A stretch of DNA of 64,000 nucleotides from Clostridium porci (GCF_009696375.1 NZ_VUMD01000004.1:62001-126000), one strand, 5' to 3'. Positions 1 through 8,552 are shown, numbered from the stretch's first letter. Made by a program: numbers and translations. Notes: a model not told the origin generated them from the letters alone.

Positions 1-615
1 CCGTTTTATAGTGCCGCCGGTGTTGGAACAATTATCTGTTCAGAGGATACATTTGAACAACTTACTGGCGAATCGAAATATACGGTTATTGATGTGCAGT
101 TAGCAAAAGAGGCAACAGACGAAGATGTTTATGCGATCCGCCAAATGGTAGATTCCTCATTTACTTTCGCTGATGAACGCATGGGTAACAACAGTACCAT
201 GGGAACTTACTATTGTTTCTGGCTGTTCATCTATGGATTCCTCGTCCTAATTGCAATGATCACAATTTTTAACATAATCAATAGTATTTCAATGAGTGTG
301 TCTGCGCGGTTAAAACAGTATGGCGCTTTCCGCGCGATTGGCGTTAGCGTGGGACAGCTAAGTAAAATGATCGTTGCAGAAGCCTTTACCTATACCATAA
401 TCGGAGGTGTAGTTGGTACGGTGTTGGGACTGCTTTGTAATAAGTTATTGTTTGGAATGTTGATAAGTTATAGATGGGGAGATGCTTGGACTACTCCATT
501 ACCAGAGGTAGCCGTTATTCTGTTGATTGTTGTAATCTCTATAATTTTGGCTGTGCAAGGGCCAATCAAGAGAATACGCAATATGTCTATTGTTGATACA
601 ATCAGCGCACAATAA
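1..615 (+). CDS. FtsX-like ABC transporter permease, 3' part
   Basis: The reading frame is open from base 1, so the start lies outside the window and only the C-terminal part is visible. It shows an extracytoplasmic segment, then three hydrophobic stretches: a helix with LIAMITIFNIIN, a second with IIGGVVGTVLGL and a third with VAVILLIVVISIIL. The cytoplasmic turn ARLKQYGAFRAIGVS is typical of the FtsX/MacB permease domain (GxxRAIG motif). The family works with an ATPase subunit in peptide export, antimicrobial-peptide resistance or lipoprotein release. The substrate cannot be told here and the ATPase would lie upstream. A hairpin follows directly, so this is the end of its operon, probably cargo of the neighbouring mobile element. 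Confidence 0.85.
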   Translation, partial: PFYSAAGVGTIICSEDTFEQLTGESKYTVIDVQLAKEATDEDVYAIRQMVDSSFTFADERMGNNSTMGTYYCFWLFIYGFLVLIAMITIFNIINSISMSVSARLKQYGAFRAIGVSVGQLSKMIVAEAFTYTIIGGVVGTVLGLLCNKLLFGMLISYRWGDAWTTPLPEVAVILLIVVISIILAVQGPIKRIRNMSIVDTISAQ

Positions 616-631
616 ATTCAAATCGTATATA

Positions 632-663
632 AGCAGGTGGGTTTTTAATTAAGCCCACCTGCT
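632..663 (+). terminator. Hairpin after FtsX permease
   Basis: The arms AGCAGGTGGG (632-641) and CCCACCTGCT (654-663) are perfectly complementary around a TTTTTAATTAAG loop, 17 bases after the permease stop. The T-run after it is weak (ATTATTG), so it may act as a stabilising 3' hairpin as much as a terminator. Confidence 0.6.
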
Positions 664-894
664 ATTATTGAGCTTACAGTTTCGTAAGTCAAAATTCACC
701 TGTTTGTAAGCTGGAACCGTTATCATTAAAGCAGAAATTGAAAATACATATCTGCCGCACGACGGCAAAAGAAAAAAAGCCGTCGTACAGCAGCCCTTTT
801 GACACGCCCGTTTGAAGCGGCGGCTTTGAGAAATCAGAGCCGCCGTTTCCTTTCGTCTATCTAAAATGAACGACGACCCTAACATCATGTAAAG
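664..894. other. Non-coding stretch with two GC-rich hairpins
   Basis: No convincing gene is present. Two hairpins are visible: ACGACGGC (759-766) with GCCGTCGT (779-786), and CGGCGGCT (818-825) with AGCCGCCG (838-845). With the two terminator-like hairpins that follow, this makes a run of four stem-loops ahead of the sigma-like gene, as in a regulated leader. Confidence 0.4.
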
Positions 895-940
895 GCACGG
901 CGGCACATAGGAGGATGCCGCCGTGCTTATTTTTTGTTTT
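895..940 (+). terminator. Intrinsic terminator / attenuator
   Basis: GCACGGCGGCA (895-905) pairs with TGCCGCCGTGC (916-926), followed by TTATTTTTTGTTTT. The loop holds AGGAGG, so a ribosome-site-like sequence is displayed in it. This is a good rho-independent terminator on the plus strand, about 240 bases before the sigma-like gene. Confidence 0.7.
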
Positions 941-1054
941 CTACACAATACCCATGAGCTGCACCAGCTAAAAAAAGCGCAGCTCCCCCTCCGGGTAAGT
1001 CCGGCATTGAGTATGAACTATACTGTGTAGCATCCTGCGGTTTTGCATCACCGT

Positions 1055-1090
1055 GCGCCCGATTGGTCTTTGACCTGTCGGGCGCTTTTT
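1055..1090 (+). terminator. Terminator / attenuator upstream of the sigma-like gene
   Basis: GCGCCCGA (1055-1062) pairs with TCGGGCGC (1078-1085), directly followed by TTTTT. It sits 90 bases before the ATG of the sigma-like gene and faces the same way, so transcription entering from the left must pass it to reach that gene. Confidence 0.7.
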
Positions 1091-1179
1091 GTCGTTTATA
1101 CAGCTTTTCTGTCGGCTGTCGTTCTCCGCCGTTTTGGGTTCGGTTCACCACCCACCCAAAACGAAACGGAGGACAAAGT

Positions 1180-1656
1180 ATGTTCAACAGAAAAAGCAGC
1201 TATGCGCTGAATAAGAAAGATGCCAACGCCATTGTTTACATAGACGCCAACGGAAATATCATCCGGTTGACCCACGAGGACTTCGCCAGCGAGGAAGAAT
1301 TTCAAAAGTGGAAGTCCTGGTCGGATAAAAACTACCACACCGAGGACAACCGGGATGTGGCAGAGGGTAAGCACAATACGCCCATTGATGATCTGTCTGA
1401 AGCTGCGCTTGCCATTCCTGCCATTGATGTGGTTATGGAACGCCGGCATGAAAAAGCCGAGCGGCGCAGACAGGCTTCTGCAATGGTTTCCCAGATCCGG
1501 GACAAGCTGACGGAAACACAGTTCCGCAGGCTTTGGATGTACTTCGTTGACGGAATGACCATTGATGAGATTGGAGAGATCGAGGGTGTCAGCCATCAGA
1601 ATATTTCCAAGAGCATCGGTTCCGCAATGAAGAAAATCAAAAAAATATTTCCGTAA
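1180..1656 (+). CDS. Sigma-70 region 4-like regulator of a mobile element
   Basis: 158 aa. I chose the ATG at 1180, preceded by GGAGG with proper spacing, over in-frame upstream starts that run through the attenuator hairpin. The C-terminal 50 residues form a sigma-70 region 4-like helix-turn-helix (LTETQFRRLWMYFVDGMT, then IDEIGEIEGVSHQNISKSI). The N-terminal part is charged and shows no region 2, so it cannot be a complete sigma factor. Proteins of this type are common in Firmicute conjugative transposons, where they probably regulate element genes. It lies just upstream of the recombinase cassette. Confidence 0.75.
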   Translation: MFNRKSSYALNKKDANAIVYIDANGNIIRLTHEDFASEEEFQKWKSWSDKNYHTEDNRDVAEGKHNTPIDDLSEAALAIPAIDVVMERRHEKAERRRQASAMVSQIRDKLTETQFRRLWMYFVDGMTIDEIGEIEGVSHQNISKSIGSAMKKIKKIFP

Positions 1657-1739
1657 GCTCAAAAACAGGGTGCAAAATCGCCCTGAAAAAGATGATAAGT
1701 GAAGGGACATTCTCCACGAAACCTTTCACTGATCGTTGA

Positions 1740-2225
1740 CAACTGAATAGACCATGATGCAGGCACAAAACCCGCGTGATAGCGGCATAAGGCGCGCCGC
1801 CATGACGATAGCTTTAAGGAGGTGATTCTGGACAAGCTATCTGAGCGATCTACGCAGCCTTAGACCCGGTTCGGCAAATCGGGCGCGATGACAGCGCGGC
1901 GGATAATGAAACTTGCTCACGCCCTCCCACAGACTTGAGGGGGAACCCTGCGGTATGCGCCAGTCCTTTGGACAGCGGTATCGCGGAGTTATGACAGCCC
2001 TGCCAGGGGCGGCCTGCATCATGCCTGCCATCCGGGGTGCGTGGCAAACAGGATGGATGATCTCAAAAAACGAACAGGACAGCCGCGCCGTTTTCTGCCT
2101 ATGTTATGTGGCTCCAACCATACCGGCGCGGCTATTCCTTGAAGTCAGATACCCTGCGCTGACGGTTTTGCCGTCAGCGTATTCATGTGACTTTAAGGAA
2201 AACCCATAGACCAAGGAAAGGAGAT
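1740..2225 (+). other. Long structured leader before the recombinase cassette (candidate ncRNA)
   Basis: About 480 bases without a normal gene between the sigma-like gene and the first small gene of the recombinase cassette. Several stems are evident: GATAGCTT (1807-1814) with AAGCTATC (1834-1841); GCCGCGCCG (2082-2090) with CGGCGCGGC (2124-2132); and CGCTGACGG (2157-2165) with CCGTCAGCG (2171-2179). It is GC-rich and lacks codon-like structure in any frame. It could be a cis-acting leader, an independent RNA of the element, or a DNA site such as an origin of transfer. No known RNA family was recognised. Confidence 0.4.
1828..1863 (+). CDS. Possible leader mini-ORF with non-ATG start
   Basis: AAGGAGGTGAT (1816-1826) matches the 16S rRNA anti-Shine-Dalgarno over 11 bases, the strongest ribosome site in this region, and it sits in the loop of the GATAGCTT/AAGCTATC hairpin. 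No ATG follows. The frame after it reads CTG (1828) then DKLSERSTQP and TAG, with GTG (1822) and ATT (1825) as alternative in-frame starts. Eleven codons after such a site suggest a leader peptide, but ribosome capture without translation is equally possible. Confidence 0.2.
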   Translation: MDKLSERSTQP

Positions 2226-2229
2226 CACC

Positions 2230-2454
2230 ATGATGCAATCGACACAGGATGAATTAAGAAACCATGCGGACGAGCTGGTGGACATTCGTGAAATTTCGGT
2301 AGACAAAGACTTGCCGAAGGAAGAACGCATTGCCGCCTTTATCCGCCAGATCAAAAACCCTTACCGCTTCCGCTGCGGCGAATTTGTGGTGAACGCCTGC
2401 TTCGCCGGCAATGGGGTAACATTAGAAGAATGTCTGCAAGGCATTTTGCGGTAA
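2230..2454 (+). CDS. Small DUF6870-like protein of the recombinase cassette
   Basis: 74 aa, ATG at 2230 after AAGGAGATCACC. The protein is acidic, with IREISVDKDLPKEERIAAFIRQIKNPYRF followed by VNACFAGNGVTLEECL split over a short gap. It resembles small proteins (DUF6870) encoded beside serine recombinases in Firmicute mobile elements; this assignment is from memory of the family pattern. Function unknown; the position suggests a role in control or assembly of the recombination machinery. Confidence 0.65.
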   Translation: MMQSTQDELRNHADELVDIREISVDKDLPKEERIAAFIRQIKNPYRFRCGEFVVNACFAGNGVTLEECLQGILR

Positions 2455-2483
2455 ACGACAACCTCGCATTTTTCCGCAGAGAG

Positions 2484-2492
2484 TGCTACAAT
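2484..2492 (+). promoter_or_regulatory. Extended -10 promoter of the recombinase operon
   Basis: TGCTACAAT is an extended -10 (TG-N-TACAAT) with no good -35. It lies about 85 bases upstream of the first recombinase start and just after the small gene ends. Confidence 0.4.
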
Positions 2493-2577
2493 AGGTGTGG
2501 AAAAGGATGAAAACTTAATAGACCTGATAACCACTCTTTTCATGCGGGAGCAATCCGGGAGAAAGGAGTGCTTTTTC

Positions 2578-4224
2578 ATGCCTAAATTCAAAGCAACAGC
2601 TTATATTCGTCTGTCTTACACAGATGACCGCTCCAGCGAGAGCGACAGCGTTTCCAATCAGCGCAGGCTCATTGAAAACTTTGTGGAGCGCAACCCGGAT
2701 ATTGAGGTTGTGTCCGAAAAGATTGACGATGGTTACAGCGGTATTATTTTTGACCGTCCAGCGTTCAAGGAAATGATGCAAGACATCACCGATGGCAACA
2801 TCAACTGTGTTATCGTGAAAGACCTCTCCCGCCTGGGGCGCGAGTACATCGAAACAGGCCGCTATCTGCGCCGGGTGTTCCCGGCCTACGGTGTGCGCTT
2901 CATCGCTATCACCGACAACATCGACACCGCCCATGACAGCAGCGGCGATGATCTTACCGTATCGGTAAAAAACATAATGAACGAAGCCTACTGCCGTGAT
3001 ATTTCCATCAAGACCCGCAGCTCTTTGGATGTAAAGCGGCGCAACGGCGATTTCGTCGGAGCGTTCACGGTCTATGGCTATATGAAGTCCGAGGATAACA
3101 AGAATCAGCTTGTTCCCGATCCTTACGCTTCCCGCGTTGTCCGTGATATTTTCCGTATGCGGCTGGAGGGCGCAAGTGCTTCCAAGATCGCGGCGGAGCT
3201 GAACCGGCTGGGTATTCTCTCCCCGCTGGCCTACAAGAAAAACAACGGTCTGCCCTATGCAAAAAAGGGCTACGCCGACAAAGCCGATTGCAAATGGTCG
3301 GCAACTACCATCATCCGCATTTTGCAGGATGAAACCTATACCGGAACTTTGGTACAGGGCAAACAGGGTACGCCCCACTACAAAATCAAGCAGATGGAAC
3401 AGCGCCCCGCTTCTGAATGGGTGCGTGTACCGGAAGCCCACGAACCGCTGATTGCCCGTCAGGACTTTGAACTGGTGCAGCGTATCAAGGGGCTGGACAC
3501 CCGGACTTCTCCCAAGGAAGATACCGTGTATCTGTTCTCCGGCATCCTGATATGCGGCTGCTGCGGCAGTCGTATGACCCGCAAGACCAATCGTGCAGGC
3601 GGCAAGGAGTACCACTACTATTATTGCCCTACCGGAAAGAAAAAGGGCTGTACCCATCCGGTTATGCTCAAAGAAAGCAGTCTGATCGCCTGTGTGCGGG
3701 ACAGCTTGAAAGCCTACATTGACAATGTAGCATCTCTGGAAACGCTGCTTGCCGACATTGACCAAGCAAGCATCAACCAAGCCCTTGCTAAAGAATACAG
3801 CGACCACATCACCGACAACGAGCGCCGTTTGGAACAGGTTTTGGAGTTCAAGGCGCGGCTTTACGAAAGCCTTGTGGGTGGTATGCTCACCAAGGAAGAA
3901 TACGCTTCCTATAAAGCCAAGTACACCAAGCAGGCAGAGGACATCAAGGAAAGTATCCGTGTCCTCAAAGAAAAGCTGACCGATGTGCTGGAAAACAGAA
4001 GTGAGCGAAACCGCTGGATTTCTCAGTTTACGCAGTTTGCCACTCTGGAAACCTTAGACCGCAGGGCACTCATCCACATGGTACAGAGCATCCGTGTCCA
4101 GGGAAAGAAAGAACTGGCGATTGCCTTTACCTACGAGGACGAATACAAAAAGGCGTTGCAGCTCATTAAGCTGGCGGCGCAGAATCAGCAGGCCGAAGAA
4201 TTTGAACATAGAAAGGCGGGTTAA
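2578..4224 (+). CDS. Large serine recombinase 1 of a triplet
   Basis: 548 aa. The ATG at 2578 follows GAAAGGAG; a longer frame from GTG 2497 has no ribosome site. Order of domains: resolvase catalytic domain with nucleophile S13 in YIRLS and the DLSRLGREYIETG helix (about 1-150); recombinase DNA-binding domain (about 165-280); zinc ribbon with CGCCG and a later YYYCPTG...GC pair (about 325-360); then a coiled-coil-rich C terminus. This is the architecture of large serine integrases, which cut and religate att sites through a 5' phosphoserine. It is the first of three consecutive recombinases; its stop is 2 bases before the next start, so they are co-translated. Confidence 0.92.
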   Translation: MPKFKATAYIRLSYTDDRSSESDSVSNQRRLIENFVERNPDIEVVSEKIDDGYSGIIFDRPAFKEMMQDITDGNINCVIVKDLSRLGREYIETGRYLRRVFPAYGVRFIAITDNIDTAHDSSGDDLTVSVKNIMNEAYCRDISIKTRSSLDVKRRNGDFVGAFTVYGYMKSEDNKNQLVPDPYASRVVRDIFRMRLEGASASKIAAELNRLGILSPLAYKKNNGLPYAKKGYADKADCKWSATTIIRILQDETYTGTLVQGKQGTPHYKIKQMEQRPASEWVRVPEAHEPLIARQDFELVQRIKGLDTRTSPKEDTVYLFSGILICGCCGSRMTRKTNRAGGKEYHYYYCPTGKKKGCTHPVMLKESSLIACVRDSLKAYIDNVASLETLLADIDQASINQALAKEYSDHITDNERRLEQVLEFKARLYESLVGGMLTKEEYASYKAKYTKQAEDIKESIRVLKEKLTDVLENRSERNRWISQFTQFATLETLDRRALIHMVQSIRVQGKKELAIAFTYEDEYKKALQLIKLAAQNQQAEEFEHRKAG

Positions 4225-4226
4225 GT

Positions 4227-5885
4227 ATGGCAAGAAAAAGCAGAAAAGAAACGGTTGCCGTTATCGCACCGGAAGTCGATAACACTTGCCGCGCCGCTAT
4301 CTATGTCCGTCTTTCAGTAGAAGATTCCCATACCCGCAGCGCATCCATTGAAACACAGCAGTTGATTATCGCCCGGTTTCTGGAACAGAACCCGGAGATC
4401 ACTGTTTACAATACCTACATCGACAACGGAGCTACGGGAACAAACTTCCACCGTCCCGGCTTCCAGCAGATGCTCTCCGATATTGAAGCCGGTCATGTAA
4501 ACTGCGTGATTGTCAAAGACCTTTCCCGTTTGGGACGGAACACCATCGACACCGGCTATTATATCGAGCAGTATTTCCGTATTAGAAATATCCGCTTTAT
4601 CGCAGTCAACGAGAACTACGACACCGCTGCCCCGGAAGATGCCCACTCAGGTATCATCATCCCTCTGCGGAACATGATAAACGAAGCCTATGCTTTGGAT
4701 ATTGGGCGCAAGATCAGGGCGCAGCAGCGGCAGGCCATGAAGGACGGAAAGTTTATCGGAGCGCGTACTCCTTACGGTTATCTAAAAGCCAAGGACGATT
4801 GCCACCAGCTTATTATCGACCCTGTTGCCGCCGTTGTAGTGCAGAAGATGTTCCAATGGGCGTATGAGGGCGCAGGGCTGAATACCATCGCCGTGCGGCT
4901 GAATGAGGAAGGTTTCTTACCTCCGAGCCACTACAAAAAAATTCAGGGAACAATTACCCATGAAAATCTGCTGGGCAACGGCAAATGGCAGACCCGGACA
5001 GTCGGCGTAATTCTTCGCTCCGAAGTTTACACCGGAGATCTCGTCCAGGGGCAGACCAAAACCGTAGACCACAGACAAGTCAAGGCAGATGCCGATGAAT
5101 GGACGATTGTTCGCGGCACTCACGAAGCAATCATCAGCCGGGAACAGTTTGACGCGGTACAGAAAATCCTCGACCAAACCGCACAGCGCGCCAAGGCACG
5201 GGAAGTCAAATCCTATACCCCGAACATTCTGAAAGGCAAGGTGTTCTGTTCTCATTGCGGCGGCAGCTTACACAGACAGAGAAACATCCGTAAGAAATCC
5301 GATGATGTTTACCTGTACCATTGTCTGAGCAGAAGCAGAATCAGCAAAGATTCCTGCCCCGGCGCAACCATCCGTGAGGATGCGCTGCTGGATATGCTGG
5401 CAGATATGCTTCAGGAAGCACTCAATACCGCATTGGGTAAATACACCCTGTCATTGGCAGAACAGCCCCAGCAGGCCGCTGAACGGGCGGAGCCGCGGGA
5501 CAAAATCACCAGCCGCAAGCAGGAAATCCAAAGGTTGCGCGGCATCGTGCGGAGCCTTTATGAAAACCTTATCCAAGGTGTTCTCACCAAGGACGAATAC
5601 TTTGACTACAAGGAAAAGTACGAAAGCAAGATTGCTGACATTGCTCTGGAAGTTGAGCAGTTGGAAGAAGGTCTGCGAACTATGGACGAGCAGATCGAGC
5701 AGTACCGGGCGTTGGCACGGGATGCAGAAAGTATCAAAGCTGACCGGGAACTGACCGCCGCCCTGATTGAAAGACTGATTGACCGTATCGAGGTATCCCA
5801 CGACAAGCAGATCACGGTTTGCTATCGGTTCCAGAGTGAATTTGAAAACTATGTGGAGGTGTTGAAACAATGCAGAAATATGTAA
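4227..5885 (+). CDS. Large serine recombinase 2 of a triplet
   Basis: 552 aa, ATG at 4227 two bases after the first recombinase. The catalytic domain has S30 in YVRLS, with an N-terminal basic extension (MARKSRK) absent from the other two. It continues with DLSRLGRNTIDTG, a recombinase domain, a zinc ribbon (FCSHCGGS) and a long coiled coil near residues 430-500. It is clearly a paralogue of its neighbours rather than a recent copy. All key residues are visible, so it is likely active. It overlaps the third gene by 16 bases. Confidence 0.92.
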   Translation: MARKSRKETVAVIAPEVDNTCRAAIYVRLSVEDSHTRSASIETQQLIIARFLEQNPEITVYNTYIDNGATGTNFHRPGFQQMLSDIEAGHVNCVIVKDLSRLGRNTIDTGYYIEQYFRIRNIRFIAVNENYDTAAPEDAHSGIIIPLRNMINEAYALDIGRKIRAQQRQAMKDGKFIGARTPYGYLKAKDDCHQLIIDPVAAVVVQKMFQWAYEGAGLNTIAVRLNEEGFLPPSHYKKIQGTITHENLLGNGKWQTRTVGVILRSEVYTGDLVQGQTKTVDHRQVKADADEWTIVRGTHEAIISREQFDAVQKILDQTAQRAKAREVKSYTPNILKGKVFCSHCGGSLHRQRNIRKKSDDVYLYHCLSRSRISKDSCPGATIREDALLDMLADMLQEALNTALGKYTLSLAEQPQQAAERAEPRDKITSRKQEIQRLRGIVRSLYENLIQGVLTKDEYFDYKEKYESKIADIALEVEQLEEGLRTMDEQIEQYRALARDAESIKADRELTAALIERLIDRIEVSHDKQITVCYRFQSEFENYVEVLKQCRNM

Positions 5886-7396
5886 TCGCCCTCTACATCC
5901 GCCTGTCCATTGAGGACTACAAGTATGATAGTCTGAGCATTGAAAACCAGCTCCTTGTTCTCAACGAGTATGCGGCGGCAATGCCCGAATATCTGAACGC
6001 TGAAATCTCGGAGTTCATCGACAACGGTTACAGCGGCACGAACTTTGAACGCCCCCAGGTGCAGAAGCTGATTGAAATGGTAAGGGCAAATCGAATTGAC
6101 TGCATCATCGTCAAGGATTTCTCCCGCTTCGGACGAAACAGCATTGAAACCGGCTATTTCATTGAGCGTGTGTTTCCTCTGTTCCATACCCGTTTTATCT
6201 CCATCAGCGACGATTTTGACACCAACAATTTCAAAGGCGATACCGGCGGCATGGATGTCGCTTTTAAGTATCTTATCAGCGAGTATTACAGCCGCGATAT
6301 GTCCATCAAGACCAAGAGCGCGAAATACGCCAAGATGCAGCGCGGTGAGTATCAGAGTAAAATCTGTCCTTATGGCTACCGTAAAAGCGCCGATGGCAGA
6401 ATGGAGCCTGACCCGGAAGCCGCTGCCGTTGTGCAGCTTATCTTCCAGCTTGCCGCAGAGGGCAATAATGGCACCGCTATCGCCAGAGAACTATTCCGCA
6501 GGGATATTCCTACCCCCGGCGAATACAAGGCCGCACGGGGCAACCACACCCACGACATATCCCGTACCCGTGGGATATGGAGTCCGTCAACGGTTCTCCG
6601 TATTCTGGAGGATGAAAGATACATTGGTTCCTATGTGATCGGCAAACGAGCTGTCCTTGAAGTGGGCGGCACTCGGAGCCGTATGAAGAACAGGGACAAG
6701 TGGTATATCATCCCCGACCATCACCCGGCAATCGTTGAGAAATCCGTGTTTGAAAAGGTGCAGACCAGCCAGCTCCGGTTTTCTCAGCCCAACAAAAAGA
6801 AACGGGACTATCCGCTGAAAGGCAAGGCGTTTTGTGGATGCTGCGGTCATGCGCTGTCCCGCACGATGCAGAAAACATCGTATTACTACTGCCGCCATTC
6901 CGAAGCCGACGAAGCCAGCAGATGCCATAAGATGAGGATCAATGCTGCGGAATTGGAAAAGGCAGTATTTATCACGCTGAAAAAGCAGATGGAAGCTGCC
7001 GCATCCCTTAACCCCGATGGCACTGTCCGTCTGGAAGCTGCCGCCCCGGAACGGTCTGAATATGAGCAGCAGATCGAAGAACTCCAGGATGGCAAGCGGT
7101 TACTGTATGAACGGTATCTCTTGGGAGAAATCGACCTTGATACCTATAAGGCAGAAAAAGCGGCGTGTGATGAACTGCTTTTGAAAACAAAAAATGCCTA
7201 TGCCGTAGTATTGGCACAGGCGAAGCAGAAGCAGGAAGAACAGGTACGGCATGACAACCGACAGGAAGCCGCAAGAGCGGTTTTCAATTCCGAAGGTCTG
7301 ACTGCCGAACTGACCGATCTTCTCATTGACAGGGTGCTTGTGTACCCCGATAACCGCATTGAAATCGCGTATAAAATCAAAGACATTTTCGATTGA
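5870..7396 (+). CDS. Large serine recombinase 3 of a triplet
   Basis: 508 aa, ATG at 5870 inside the end of gene 2. Catalytic S13 in YIRLS, then DFSRFGRNSIETG, recombinase domain, zinc ribbon (FCGCCGHALS with a following YYYCRH) and a coiled-coil C terminus. Triplets of serine integrases are known for some streptococcal and clostridial integrative conjugative elements. The three proteins probably act together on the element's att sites; which one is limiting cannot be told. Confidence 0.92.
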   Translation: MQKYVIALYIRLSIEDYKYDSLSIENQLLVLNEYAAAMPEYLNAEISEFIDNGYSGTNFERPQVQKLIEMVRANRIDCIIVKDFSRFGRNSIETGYFIERVFPLFHTRFISISDDFDTNNFKGDTGGMDVAFKYLISEYYSRDMSIKTKSAKYAKMQRGEYQSKICPYGYRKSADGRMEPDPEAAAVVQLIFQLAAEGNNGTAIARELFRRDIPTPGEYKAARGNHTHDISRTRGIWSPSTVLRILEDERYIGSYVIGKRAVLEVGGTRSRMKNRDKWYIIPDHHPAIVEKSVFEKVQTSQLRFSQPNKKKRDYPLKGKAFCGCCGHALSRTMQKTSYYYCRHSEADEASRCHKMRINAAELEKAVFITLKKQMEAAASLNPDGTVRLEAAAPERSEYEQQIEELQDGKRLLYERYLLGEIDLDTYKAEKAACDELLLKTKNAYAVVLAQAKQKQEEQVRHDNRQEAARAVFNSEGLTAELTDLLIDRVLVYPDNRIEIAYKIKDIFD

Positions 7397-7406
7397 GGTA
7401 TTGACC

Positions 7407-7544
7407 ATGAAAATTGCTTTTTATTGCAGGATCGGAGGAAAGGGTTATGGTTTCCTCCTTCCCGAAGATGCAGAAAAGCTCCGCGAGTTTTTCGCAGAGC
7501 ATCAGGAACCGACTGCGCTTGAAAAAACTTCAAGCGCATTATAG
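7407..7544 (+). CDS. 45-aa protein after the recombinase triplet
   Basis: ATG at 7407, 10 bases after the third recombinase stop and preceded by GAGGT. The protein begins MKIAFYCRIGGKGYGFLLPED and ends in a Lys/Thr-rich tail whose codons overlap a terminator hairpin. Its position makes it the last gene of the recombinase operon. I do not recognise it; the conserved-looking basic/aromatic start suggests a real small protein. Confidence 0.5.
   Translation: MKIAFYCRIGGKGYGFLLPEDAEKLREFFAEHQEPTALEKTSSAL
7515..7537 (+). terminator. Hairpin ending the recombinase operon
   Basis: GCGCTTGAA (7515-7523) and TTCAAGCGC (7529-7537) are perfect arms with an AAAAC loop. They overlap the last codons of the 45-aa gene. 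Followed by ATTATAG, so termination may be modest. Confidence 0.6.
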
Positions 7545-7570
7545 ACCAATCTATGAAAATCGACATTTTA

Positions 7571-7579
7571 TGCTATAAT
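7571..7579 (+). promoter_or_regulatory. Extended -10 promoter
   Basis: TGCTATAAT is a consensus extended -10 element, 49 bases before the next ATG. The -35 region is poor. It gives the downstream 304-aa gene its own promoter after the recombinase operon terminator. Confidence 0.6.
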
Positions 7580-7627
7580 ATCCGTAGAAGCTATGTGATG
7601 TAGTAACCGACAAAACGGAGGGCTTTT

Positions 7628-8542
7628 ATGGAAAAACGAACATTTGAAGATGTTAAAAAATATGTCGAGTGGCAAAGCCAAGGCAAATGTACTGTGTTAA
7701 GCGCCAAGCCAGAACAACATTTTGATGATTTGGGTGTTGATGTCTGTGTCTGGAATGTCAAAACCGATACCGATGGTGATTGGTGGGTAGTAGAAGGCGA
7801 TGGCGTTCCAATGAACTTATATCCTCAAAGCGCCTACTACTTTGGAACCGATGAGGTGTACTCATTTCACATGGGGTTAATGCAAAGAATGAGTGCAGCT
7901 CACGATGAGTACCATCCCGAAGATTTTGTGAACGGTGTTACTCTCGGAACAGAAATTGCCCCTCAACTATTTCGGAAATTAAAAAGTGTGGCTACATTGA
8001 TTGATACTGCTAAGGAGACGGAAGATTTTCAAGCGATAGGCGTTCAATGTAGGGAAACACTAATTGAACTCGGCAACCATATTTACAAGCCCATGATGGC
8101 AGGGGCTGAGGAACAGCCCCAAGCATCAAATTTTAAGCGCAAAGCGGAATTGTTTGTTCAGTTTTACTTGAAGGGATCGGAAAATTCCGACTACCGTAGT
8201 ATCATTAAGAAACTGACAGAGGCGACCTGGGATTATGCAAATAAAATCACACATTCGCGAAGTGCTACATACTACGAAGCATCAACTTGTGTTACTGTGT
8301 GCATCTCTCTCGTTGGCACTTACGAAAACATTCTTCAGAAAATATTTGACCCTCTCGCACAATATCATTGTTCAGTATGCAAGAGTAAGAAGCTCAGTAT
8401 AGATGGCGATGATTCGGATGACGATGGTATGGTTGAAAAACTTTATCTACACTGCGAAGAATGTGGCGCAATAACCGAAGTCGTTTTTGAGAAAAACAGT
8501 AGCGATAGTCCATCATACATTACTGGCAAGGTTATAGAATGA
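7628..8542 (+). CDS. Unrecognised 304-aa protein with C-terminal Zn ribbon
   Basis: ATG at 7628 after ACGGAGG. The N-terminal third is mixed alpha/beta and rich in Trp and Asp. The middle (about 115-240) is helical, with SATYYEASTCVTVCISLVGTY near its end, compatible with a HEPN-like helical fold, but the canonical RX4-6H motif is not clear. The C terminus carries CSVC and CEEC pairs (about 248-280) that can bind zinc. It lies between the recombinase operon and direct repeat A, and its Zn-ribbon tail resembles that of the HEPN protein at 13735. A defence or toxin role is inference only. Confidence 0.6.
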   Translation: MEKRTFEDVKKYVEWQSQGKCTVLSAKPEQHFDDLGVDVCVWNVKTDTDGDWWVVEGDGVPMNLYPQSAYYFGTDEVYSFHMGLMQRMSAAHDEYHPEDFVNGVTLGTEIAPQLFRKLKSVATLIDTAKETEDFQAIGVQCRETLIELGNHIYKPMMAGAEEQPQASNFKRKAELFVQFYLKGSENSDYRSIIKKLTEATWDYANKITHSRSATYYEASTCVTVCISLVGTYENILQKIFDPLAQYHCSVCKSKKLSIDGDDSDDDGMVEKLYLHCEECGAITEVVFEKNSSDSPSYITGKVIE

Positions 8543-8552
8543 GACATAGAAA

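Noticed and set aside
649-1187. Minus-strand frames of 86-99 codons
   Set aside because: They run through the GC-rich hairpins and have no ribosome site; codon use is not coding-like.
1850-2209. Short frames on both strands in the recombinase leader
   Set aside because: The region is stem-rich with no ribosome site before the ATGs; best read as structured leader.
2515-3807. 430-codon minus-strand frame opposite recombinase 1
   Set aside because: It is the shadow of a clear serine recombinase; its product resembles no protein.
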